Part shown: one piece after another, positions 1 through 6,177 of the stretch
How the letters are laid out: each line of letters opens with the position of its first letter
Numbering within the stretch: the stretch's first letter is position 1
The notes under the pieces: model-generated
The model's database searches: none
Told to the model about the DNA's origin: nothing
Seen by the model: the letters and a program-made list of their open reading frames with translations, nothing else
Program-made: the position numbers and the translations under genes
From: JBKBRC01 sp046292345
GTDB lineage: Bacteria; Bacteroidota; Rhodothermia; Rhodothermales; Rubricoccaceae
Reading direction: 5' to 3'
Assembly (NCBI GenBank): GCA_046292345.1
Contig: JBKBRC010000068.1
Span: 1-9,593 of the forward strand
DNA: 9,593 nucleotides

Positions 1-1
1 G

Positions 2-94
2 CGGCTCGAGGTAGAGGCGGCCGGCTTCCGCTTCGTGGAGAACCGCGGCTTCCTCCCGCAGCAGCACTTCCTCGTGTTCGAGCGCCCGCGCTGA
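2..94 (+). CDS. C-terminal end of a probable class I SAM-dependent methyltransferase (5' end outside window)
   Basis: An open frame enters from the left edge and stops at TGA 92-94, giving 30 residues that include AGFRFVENRGFLPQQHFLVF. An AGF.lVE..dFLP.QyFlVFe ending is typical of small UbiE-like class I methyltransferases, where it forms the last beta strands of the Rossmann-like fold. No SAM-binding motif is in the window, so the family call rests on the tail alone and the substrate cannot be given. The stop codon lies inside the first copy of a 15-bp tandem duplication (90-119). The next gene on the same strand starts 109 bp downstream. Confidence 0.5.
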   Translation, partial: RLEVEAAGFRFVENRGFLPQQHFLVFERPR

Positions 95-119
95 GCAGGG
101 CCGCGCTGAGCAGGGCCGC
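90..119. repeat. 15-bp perfect tandem duplication on a stop codon
   Basis: Two exact adjacent copies of GCTGAGCAGGGCCGC occupy 90-104 and 105-119. The TGA of the first copy is the stop codon of the upstream partial gene. The second copy lies wholly in the intergenic region. A different 16-bp tandem repeat, also containing GCTGAGC at a stop codon, occurs near 2506-2553. Confidence 0.9.
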
Positions 120-203
120 GCGAGCGGCGACGTACGAACGCGGCCAGGCCTGCCGTACACTCGCCCTGCCATCGTCTCCGTCTGCGCCTCTCCCGTCTCC
201 GTC

Positions 204-974
204 ATGAAGCGTTTCGCGCTGCTCGCACTGCTGCTCGCCGCCGGGCAGGCCCCGGCTGCCGGGCCGGTCCCCCGGGGCGCGCCCGACTGTCCGGCACCGG
301 CGGCCGATCGGGAGCCGCGCGCGCGCGACCTCGTCGTGCTCGTGCACGGCATGGGCCGCACGCCGCTCTCGATGGCACCGCTCGCGCGCCACCTCGAGCG
401 TGCAGGCTACCGCGTACGCAACGTGGGCTACAGCAGCTACGGACCCGACGTGGCGAGCATCGGGCGGCGCGTGGCGCGCGAGACGCGCGCGGCGCTGGCC
501 GAGGCGCCAGCGGGTCGCGTGCACTTCGTCACGCACAGCCTCGGCGGGGTCGTCGTGCGGTGGGTGCTCGCGCACGAGCGCCCGGAGCGCGTCGGGCGCG
601 TCGTGATGCTCGCGCCGCCCAACCAGGGCGCCGCCATCGCCGACCGGATGTCGCCGTGGCTCGGGTGGCTGCTGCGGCCCATGCGCGAGCTGCGGACCGA
701 CCCCTCGGGCATCGTCCGGCGCCTGCCGCCCGCGCCGGGCGTGCCCGTCCTCGTGATCGCCGGCGACGACGACGGCAAGGTCTCGCCCGAAGAGGCCCAC
801 CTCGACGGCGCCGAGGCCGAGCTCGTCGTCGACTCCGGGCACACGTTCATCATGCTGCGTCCCTCGGTCATGCGGGTCGTGGCGGCCTACCTTGCCGGAG
901 AGGTGCCTGCGGGCGCGGCATGCCCGCACGGGCCCTCTCTGCCTGCGCGCGCCGCGGGCCCTGCGACGCCGTGA
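204..974 (+). CDS. Exported alpha/beta-hydrolase (lipase/esterase-like)
   Basis: This 256-residue protein begins with a Sec-type signal peptide: K2 and R3, a Leu/Ala-rich core at about 4-17, and likely cleavage near A18-A19. It should act in the periplasm or outside the cell. An alpha/beta-hydrolase core follows. LVHGM (46-50) is the HG oxyanion-hole segment after the first core strand. THSLGG (110-115) is the nucleophile elbow with Ser112. AGDDDGKVS (186-194) offers the acidic residue, probably Asp190. SGH (211-213) supplies the catalytic His213. The complete triad implies an active hydrolase, most like triacylglycerol lipase or PGAP1-type proteins. The substrate is unknown. The last 20 or so residues are a low-complexity Ala/Pro tail. 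The ATG at 204 is preceded by a pyrimidine-rich leader with no Shine-Dalgarno sequence, and it puts the signal peptide at the N-terminus. The gene converges on fbaB. Confidence 0.88.
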   Translation: MKRFALLALLLAAGQAPAAGPVPRGAPDCPAPAADREPRARDLVVLVHGMGRTPLSMAPLARHLERAGYRVRNVGYSSYGPDVASIGRRVARETRAALAEAPAGRVHFVTHSLGGVVVRWVLAHERPERVGRVVMLAPPNQGAAIADRMSPWLGWLLRPMRELRTDPSGIVRRLPPAPGVPVLVIAGDDDGKVSPEEAHLDGAEAELVVDSGHTFIMLRPSVMRVVAAYLAGEVPAGAACPHGPSLPARAAGPATP

Positions 975-1011
975 CCGGCGCAGGCCCGCGCCCTCCGGAT
1001 AGGGACCAGAA

Positions 1012-1057
1012 GCCCGGCGTCCCCCTCCCGGGGCAGGGCAGAAGAGAGACGCCGGGC
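1012..1057. terminator. Long inverted repeat between convergent genes, possible bidirectional terminator
   Basis: Perfect 10-bp arms GCCCGGCGTC (1012-1021) and GACGCCGGGC (1048-1057) enclose a 26-nt loop. The loop can itself form a CCCC/GGGG mini-stem (1022-1025 with 1030-1033). The element sits in the 127-bp gap between the convergent hydrolase and fbaB genes, where a shared terminator is expected. Neither side has a real U tract, so classical intrinsic termination is uncertain. Confidence 0.5.
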
Positions 1058-1101
1058 GGACCGGCGCTGCAGTGCCCCCGAGGGGCGTGCCGGCGCACCC
1101 G

Positions 1102-2184
<1,083 letters not shown>

Positions 2185-2222
2185 TGGGGAGGGCGGGGTA
2201 GAGGCTGGTGAGAGCGGTCTCG

Positions 2223-2230
2223 GGAATATA
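2223..2230 (-). promoter_or_regulatory. Putative -7 promoter box for fbaB
   Basis: On the minus strand this reads TATATTCC, an AT-rich island in very GC-rich surroundings. It resembles the Bacteroidota -7 consensus TAnnTTTG (the first six positions fit). It begins 46 nt upstream of the fbaB ATG. No TTTG is seen at the -33 position, which instead overlaps the palindrome at 2251-2270. Transcription would start near 2215-2217 (inference). Confidence 0.5.
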
Positions 2231-2250
2231 CCCGGCGCGGCAGGCGTGCC

Positions 2251-2270
2251 GGTACGCCGGCGGGCGTACC
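2251..2270. promoter_or_regulatory. Perfect palindrome GGTACGCC-N4-GGCGTACC upstream of fbaB (candidate operator)
   Basis: Two perfect 8-bp arms (2251-2258 and 2263-2270) are separated by GGCG. Relative to the putative fbaB -7 box it covers the place where a -33 element should be, about 21-40 bp upstream of the box. A dimeric regulator bound there could repress or activate fbaB. Alternatively it could be a hairpin ending transcription of the minus-strand oxidoreductase upstream, but no U tract follows it. Confidence 0.45.
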
Positions 2271-2284
2271 TGGGCGGCGCGTCC

Positions 2285-2405
2285 GGGCGCGCTCAGCCGA
2301 GGGCGCGCTCAGCCGAGGGCGCGCTCAGCCGAGGGCCGGTAGCTCGGGCCAGCGCCGTGCGGGCGCCTCGAGCCAGTCGGGCAGTTGCGCTGCCAGGAGC
2401 GGCGC
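2285..2405. repeat. 121-bp segment exactly duplicated across gap 1 (left copy)
   Basis: Every base of 2285-2405 recurs in the same orientation at 2506-2626, on the other side of 100 N. It begins with three 16-bp tandem units (2285-2332). It then repeats the last codons of the minus-strand oxidoreductase: the stop equivalent is at 2325-2327, with coding-like sequence to 2405 where the contig ends. An exact repeat reaching both contig ends is the signature of an unmerged assembly overlap. The genuine locus probably has one copy, with these 121 bp and the N run being surplus. The 361 bases between fbaB and the oxidoreductase (2185-2545) hold only the promoter, the palindrome and this duplicated material. 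Confidence 0.9.
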
Positions 2406-2505
2406 NNNNNNNNNNNNNNNNNNNNNNNNNNNNNNNNNNNNNNNNNNNNNNNNNNNNNNNNNNNNNNNNNNNNNNNNNNNNNNNNNNNNNNNNNNNNNNN
2501 NNNNN
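2406..2505. other. Assembly gap 1 (100 N)
   Basis: Exactly 100 unknown bases, the conventional placeholder for a gap of unknown length. It falls between two identical 121-bp contig ends, so the true distance may well be negative (an overlap). Confidence 0.98.
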
Positions 2506-2553
2506 GGGCGCGCTCAGCCGAGGGCGCGCTCAGCCGAGGGCGCGCTCAGCCGA
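2506..2553. repeat. 16-bp GC-rich tandem repeat, three exact units, on the oxidoreductase stop codon
   Basis: Three exact copies of GGGCGCGCTCAGCCGA occupy 2506-2521, 2522-2537 and 2538-2553. On the minus strand each unit contains GGCTGAGC. The TGA of the copy nearest the gene (2546-2548) is the oxidoreductase stop codon. The other copies lie downstream of the stop. The same three units occur at 2285-2332. True copy number is uncertain because the contig begins at the repeat. Confidence 0.9.
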
Positions 2554-3613
2554 GGGCCGGTAGCTCGGGCCAGCGCCGTGCGGGCGCCTCGAGCCAGTCG
2601 GGCAGTTGCGCTGCCAGGAGCGGCGCCAGGAGCAGGCCCTTGGCTCCGAGCCCGCTGAAGACCCACACGCGGGGCCGATCGGGCAACGGGGCGAGGAGGG
2701 GCAGGCGCCGCGGCGAGTGCGTGGCCGGGACGGTCATCCGGACGCCCGCGCGGGCGCCCAGCAAGACGGCGCGCCCGAGCGCCGGGACGAGGCGCGTGGC
2801 CGCCTCGTGCAGGCGGCGGCTCGCCGCCGGGTCCGGGGCGCGGTCGGCGAAGCGGTGCTCGAACGTTGCGCCGACGACGAGCGCGTCGCCCTCGGGCACG
2901 AGGTACGTGCCGCCGGCCACGGCCGGCAGGGGCCCGAGCGTTTCGGGCGGCGCGAGCCGCACCGTCTGCCCCTTGACGGCATGCAGGGGCAGCGGCGGCA
3001 AGCCCGGCAGCGCCGGCAGGTCAGCCCCCGGCGCGAGCACGAGGAAGCGCGCCGCGAGCGGTCCCGTCGTCGTCTCGGCCCGCACCCCCTCGGCCGTTGC
3101 TGCGAAGCGCGTCAGCGCGCGGCCCGCGTGAAGGCTGGCGCCGCGCGCCGCGGCGGCGGCAAGCAGCGCGCGCACGAGCTCGGGCAGCCGCGCGTGGCCG
3201 CCGCGGCAGATCCAGAGCGCGCCCTCGCGCGCGACGACATCCGGGAAGCGCTCGCGCGCCGCCCCGGGGGCGAGCCAGTCCGTTTCGGCCGGGTGCGCGC
3301 GCGCCGTCTCGCGGAACGCCTCGGCCTGCGCGGCGTCGCGCGCCGGGCGGAGCACTCCGCTGCGGCGCAGCAGCGGGCGGGCGGCCCCGCTGCCCGCCGC
3401 CGCGTCGACGAGCACGGTCTCGAGAGCGTCGAGGGCCTCGGCGTGGCGCCAGGCCGGACGGGCGGTGCGTCCGGGAAAACCGTGCACCAGGCCAGCCGCT
3501 GCGCCCGAGGCCCCCGTGCCCGGCACGGCGGCCTCGAGCACGAGCACGCGGTAGCGGTGGCCGAGGGCGAGCGCCGCGCAGGCGCCCGCGAGCCCGGCTC
3601 CGGCAATGATCAC
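2546..3613 (-). CDS. FAD-dependent oxidoreductase of the D-amino-acid oxidase (DAO) family
   Basis: This 355-residue flavoprotein has an N-terminal Rossmann FAD-binding motif, IIAGAGLAGACAALAL, in the first 17 residues. The second strand ends in an acidic residue (VLVLEAA) that would hold the FAD ribose. Next come TGASGAAAGLVHGFPG, mid-protein blocks KGQTVRLA and TYLVPEGDALVVGATFE, and a C-terminal FSGLGAKGLLLAPLLA that closes on FAD. This is the layout of glycine oxidase, DadA and the MnmC oxidase domain. It probably oxidises a small amine or amino acid, substrate unknown. There is no ATG near the start. The GTG at 3613 gives MIIAGAG, while an in-frame CTG at 3623-3625 would restore LDADVIIAGAG, a more usual N-terminus. 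An in-frame TAG lies further upstream. The stop is inside a 16-bp tandem repeat. It is transcribed divergently from thiO, a paralogue of the same family. Confidence 0.85.
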   Translation of the reverse strand: MIIAGAGLAGACAALALGHRYRVLVLEAAVPGTGASGAAAGLVHGFPGRTARPAWRHAEALDALETVLVDAAAGSGAARPLLRRSGVLRPARDAAQAEAFRETARAHPAETDWLAPGAARERFPDVVAREGALWICRGGHARLPELVRALLAAAAARGASLHAGRALTRFAATAEGVRAETTTGPLAARFLVLAPGADLPALPGLPPLPLHAVKGQTVRLAPPETLGPLPAVAGGTYLVPEGDALVVGATFEHRFADRAPDPAASRRLHEAATRLVPALGRAVLLGARAGVRMTVPATHSPRRLPLLAPLPDRPRVWVFSGLGAKGLLLAPLLAAQLPDWLEAPARRWPELPALG

Positions 3614-3638
3614 GTCGGCGTCCAGGCCAGCGCAGGGA

Positions 3639-3646
3639 TAGTTTGG
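3639..3646 (+). promoter_or_regulatory. Putative -7 box for thiO/thi operon
   Basis: TAGTTTGG has the same TAnnTTGG form as the tRNA-Arg -7 box (TATCTTGG) in this window. It lies in the divergent region between the oxidoreductase and thiO, 36 nt before a GTG at 3675 that could start thiO. No TTTG is visible about 20 nt upstream, so support is partial. No TPP riboswitch is recognisable between this box and the gap. Confidence 0.4.
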
Positions 3647-3647
3647 C

Positions 3648-3655
3648 GCAACCTA
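3648..3655 (-). promoter_or_regulatory. Putative -7 box for the minus-strand oxidoreductase
   Basis: On the minus strand this reads TAGGTTGC, preceded by GCG. GCGTAGGTTACG is found at the same relative place upstream of the M28 peptidase gene (7818-7829). It starts 42 nt upstream of the GTG at 3613 and 30 nt upstream of the CTG alternative. It lies back to back with the thiO box, so the two divergent promoters would overlap. Confidence 0.35.
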
Positions 3656-3727
3656 CGCTTCGTCGCCTGCCGCCGTGCCGCCTGCTGCTCCAGCCTCTGG
3701 AACCCCGGGCCCCTCCTTGCCGGGCCC

Positions 3728-3827
3728 NNNNNNNNNNNNNNNNNNNNNNNNNNNNNNNNNNNNNNNNNNNNNNNNNNNNNNNNNNNNNNNNNNNNNNNNN
3801 NNNNNNNNNNNNNNNNNNNNNNNNNNN
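3728..3827. other. Assembly gap 2 (100 N) at the thiO 5' end
   Basis: Exactly 100 unknown bases. The left contig ends in GCCGGGCCC (3719-3727). The right contig begins with the same nine bases as part of a 15-bp tandem repeat, so the gap probably marks an unresolved tandem repeat. The true gap length is unknown. Confidence 0.97.
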
Positions 3828-3857
3828 GCCGGGCCCTGAAACGCCGGGCCCTGAAAC
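3828..3857. repeat. 15-bp tandem repeat encoding GPETP in thiO
   Basis: Two exact copies of GCCGGGCCCTGAAAC (3828-3842 and 3843-3857) are followed by a partial third (GCCGG). The left contig ends with the first nine bases of the same unit. In the thiO frame the unit encodes the pentapeptide GPETP. A 15-bp period means that any change in copy number keeps the reading frame. Confidence 0.9.
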
Positions 3858-5010
3858 GCCGGACGTCCTCGTCGTCGGCGGGGGGGTGGTGGGGCTGGGC
3901 GTGGCGTGGCGGCTCGCAGGGCTCGGGCGGCGCGTGACGCTGCTCGAGCGTGGCCGTACGGGCCGGGGCGCCACGCATGCCGCTGCGGGCATGCTCTCGC
4001 CGGCGCTCGAGATCGGCTTCGAAGAGCTGGACCTCTACGCGCTCTCGCGCGAGAGCCTGCGCCGCTGGCCGGCGTTCGCGCGCGCGCTCGAGCGGGCCGC
4101 GGGCCGCTCGGTCGGCTACCGCGACGAGGGCGCGCTCGACGTGGCGACAGACCGTGACGAGGCCGCCGCGCTGCGCCGCCGCTTCCGCTTCCAGCAGGCG
4201 CACGGCGTGCCGGTCGAGTGGCTCGCGGGCGACGCGGCGCAGGAGCTCGAGCCGCTGCTCGCGCCCGGGCTGCCGGGCGCCGTCTTCGCCCCCGGCGACC
4301 ACCAGGTGGACAACCGCGCGCTGGCCGCGGCGCTGGCCGAGGCCGCCCGCCGTGCGGGCGTGCGCATCCTCGAGGACGCGCCCGTGGCGGCGGTGCTCCC
4401 GCGCGAGGCCGGCCCGGCCGTGCGCCTCGCCTCGGGTGACACCCTCGGCGCCCGCGCCGTCGTGCTCGCGGCCGGCGCCTGGTCCCGCGGCGTGGAGGGC
4501 CTCGCCCCGGCCGCCCCGCCTGTGCGCCCGCTCAAGGGGCAGATGCTCGCGCTGCGGATGGCCGCGCCGCTCGCGCTCCGGCTCGTCGTGCGCAGCCCCG
4601 AGGCCTACCTGGTGCCCAAGGCCGACGGGCGCCTCGTCGTCGGCGCGACGAGCGAGGAGCAGGGCTTCGACACGCGCGTGACGGCCGGCGGCCTCTACCG
4701 CCTCCTCGAGGGCGCCGTGCGCGTCGTCCCGGCCGTCGAGGAGCTCGAGCTCGCCGAGACGTGGGCGGGCCTGCGCCCGGCCTCGCGCGACCACGCGCCC
4801 ATCCTCGGGCGCTCGGCGCATCCGGGCGTCGTCTACGCGACCGGCCATTACCGGCACGGCATCCTGCTCGCCCCCGTCACAGCCGATGAAGTCGCGGCCG
4901 ACGTACACGCGCTGCTCGACGGGCACCCGCCGCCCTCCGACGCGCTCGCGCCCTTCTCGCCCCGCCGCTTCGGCGGAGCCCGTGCCGCTGGCGCTCCCGG
5001 CTCGGCGTAG
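3829..5010 (+). CDS. thiO: Glycine oxidase ThiO (N-terminus interrupted by assembly gap)
   Basis: ThiO is an FAD enzyme that oxidises glycine with O2 to iminoacetate (dehydroglycine), the imine precursor used by ThiG for the thiamine thiazole. After a PGPETP repeat comes the FAD motif VLVVGGGVVGLGVAWRLA, an acidic end to the second strand (LLERG), and HAAAGMLSPALE. Further blocks are VDNRALAAAL, PLKGQM, AYLVPKADGRLVVGATSEE, and the C-terminal WAGLRPASRDHAPILG and GHYRHGILLAP, with arginines placed as in B. subtilis glycine oxidase. The domain is complete from the first FAD strand to TAG 5008-5010. No start is visible right of the gap. If the contigs are joined through their shared GCCGGGCCC, the frame continues left to a GTG at 3675, giving a Pro-rich leader (inference). 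It heads the thi operon. The family also includes DadA-like enzymes, but the context decides for ThiO. Confidence 0.92.
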   Translation, partial: PGPETPGPETPDVLVVGGGVVGLGVAWRLAGLGRRVTLLERGRTGRGATHAAAGMLSPALEIGFEELDLYALSRESLRRWPAFARALERAAGRSVGYRDEGALDVATDRDEAAALRRRFRFQQAHGVPVEWLAGDAAQELEPLLAPGLPGAVFAPGDHQVDNRALAAALAEAARRAGVRILEDAPVAAVLPREAGPAVRLASGDTLGARAVVLAAGAWSRGVEGLAPAAPPVRPLKGQMLALRMAAPLALRLVVRSPEAYLVPKADGRLVVGATSEEQGFDTRVTAGGLYRLLEGAVRVVPAVEELELAETWAGLRPASRDHAPILGRSAHPGVVYATGHYRHGILLAPVTADEVAADVHALLDGHPPPSDALAPFSPRRFGGARAAGAPGSA

Positions 5011-5064
5011 CGCGGCTTCACGCAGCCTGCGCGCCGCCGCGGGAGCCTCGGCTGACCAGACGGG

Positions 5065-5072
5065 TACTTTCG
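5065..5072 (+). promoter_or_regulatory. Putative internal -7 box upstream of thiS
   Basis: TACTTTCG matches TAnnTTTG except for one base. It stands out as the only T-rich stretch in the 84-bp thiO-thiS spacer, 30 nt before the thiS ATG. No -33 TTTG is seen. It could drive thiSGE and thiD independently of thiO. Confidence 0.4.
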
Positions 5073-5094
5073 CTACAGACCCGCTGCCTCTCCC

Positions 5095-5301
5095 ATGACG
5101 ATTCACCTCAACGGCGTCCCGCGCGAGATGCCCGACGGCAGCACGGCCGAGGACGCCCTGCGCGCGCTCGGGCGAGACCCCGCGGTGCCCGGCGTCGCCG
5201 TCGCCATCGGCGACCGCGTCGTGCGCCGGTCCGACTGGCCCGCGACCGTCCTCGCCGACGGCGACCGCGTCGAGGTCATCACGGCCGCGCAGGGCGGCTG
5301 A
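5095..5301 (+). CDS. thiS: Sulfur carrier protein ThiS
   Basis: This is a 68-residue ubiquitin-like protein. Its C-terminal Gly is adenylated by ThiF and converted to a thiocarboxylate, which donates sulfur to the thiazole made by ThiG. It opens with MTIHLNGVPREMPDGSTAEDALRALG in the usual beta-beta-alpha order, continues with VAVAIGDRVVRRSDW and LADGDRVEVITAAQGG, and ends exactly in the required Gly67-Gly68. Length is typical. The ATG at 5095 follows CTGCCTCTCCC, with no Shine-Dalgarno sequence. The stop is followed three bases later by the thiG start, so the two are surely co-transcribed. No thiF is in the window. Confidence 0.97.
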   Translation: MTIHLNGVPREMPDGSTAEDALRALGRDPAVPGVAVAIGDRVVRRSDWPATVLADGDRVEVITAAQGG

Positions 5302-5304
5302 ACC

Positions 5305-6177
5305 ATGCCTGATCTGCACACGCATCCCGGGCCCTCCGAAGCGACGGCCGGCGCCGCAACGGCCGACATGTGGCACGTGGCCGGGCTTTCGCTCGCCTCG
5401 CGCGTCCTGCTCGGCACGAGCCGCTACCCGAGCCTCCAGGCACTGCTCGACAGCTTCGACGCCTCGGGCGCCGAGCTCGTCACCGTCTCCATCCGCCGCG
5501 TCAACCTCGCCGAGGCCGGAGAGGGCGAGGGCCTGCTCGGGCAACTCCGCGCGCGCGCGGCCGCACTCGGCCGGCCGCTTCACGTGCTCCCCAACACGGC
5601 CGGCTGCTTCACCGCACGCGAGGCCGTACTGACGGCGCAGCTCGCGCGCGAGGCGCTCGAGACGAACCTCGTCAAGCTCGAGGTCATCGGGGATGACGAC
5701 ACGCTCTACCCGGACGCTGTGCAGCTCCTCCGCGCCGCCGGCGAACTCGTCGCCGACGGCTTCGAGGTGTTCGCCTACTGCGGCGACGACCCCGTGACGG
5801 CGCGCAAACTGGCCGACCTTGGCTGCGCGGCCGTGATGCCGCTCGCGGCGCCCATCGGCTCCGGCCTCGGGCTCGTCAACCCGTACGCGCTGCGGCTCAT
5901 CCGCGAGATCCTCCCCGAGACGCCTCTCGTCGTGGACGCCGGGCTCGGCACGGCCTCGGACGCCGCGCGTGCCCTCGAGCTCGGCTACGACGGCGTCCTG
6001 CTCAACACGGCCGTGGCCGACGCGCAGCACCCGGCGCTCATGGCCGCCGCCGTGCGCAACGCCGTCTCGGCCGGGCGCCTCGCCTTCCGCGCCGGGCGCA
6101 TGCCGCGCCGCCTCTACGCGCGCGCGTCCTCGCCCACCGACGGCCTGATCGAGCTCGATGGCGGCGCCGGAGCCTGA
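5305..6177 (+). CDS. thiG: Thiazole synthase ThiG
   Basis: ThiG is a TIM-barrel enzyme that condenses 1-deoxy-D-xylulose-5-phosphate, dehydroglycine and ThiS-thiocarboxylate into thiazole phosphate. The 290-residue protein carries the family blocks RVLLGTSRYPSLQ (33-45), ELVTVSIRRVN (57-67), VLPNTAGCFTAREAV (94-108) and NLVKLEVIGD (121-130). Lys124 in the last block is the expected Schiff-base residue. The phosphate-binding segments PIGSGLGLVNP, VVDAGLGTASDA, ELGYDGVLLNTAVADA and AGRMPRRLYARASSPTDG follow. All key motifs are intact. The first 20 or so residues are a poorly conserved extension. A second Met at residue 22 (MWHVAG) is a possible start, but the ATG at 5305 sits right behind thiS as expected. 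Its end overlaps the next gene by 20 bp. Confidence 0.97.
   Translation: MPDLHTHPGPSEATAGAATADMWHVAGLSLASRVLLGTSRYPSLQALLDSFDASGAELVTVSIRRVNLAEAGEGEGLLGQLRARAAALGRPLHVLPNTAGCFTAREAVLTAQLAREALETNLVKLEVIGDDDTLYPDAVQLLRAAGELVADGFEVFAYCGDDPVTARKLADLGCAAVMPLAAPIGSGLGLVNPYALRLIREILPETPLVVDAGLGTASDAARALELGYDGVLLNTAVADAQHPALMAAAVRNAVSAGRLAFRAGRMPRRLYARASSPTDGLIELDGGAGA

Noticed and set aside
2506..2553. CRISPR-like array
   Set aside because: The units are 16 bp and directly adjacent with no spacers, and no cas genes are present.
3614..3727. Possible TPP riboswitch upstream of the thi operon
   Set aside because: No CTGAGA or other conserved thi-box elements are visible in the sequenced leader. The gap prevents a full exclusion, so no feature is reported.
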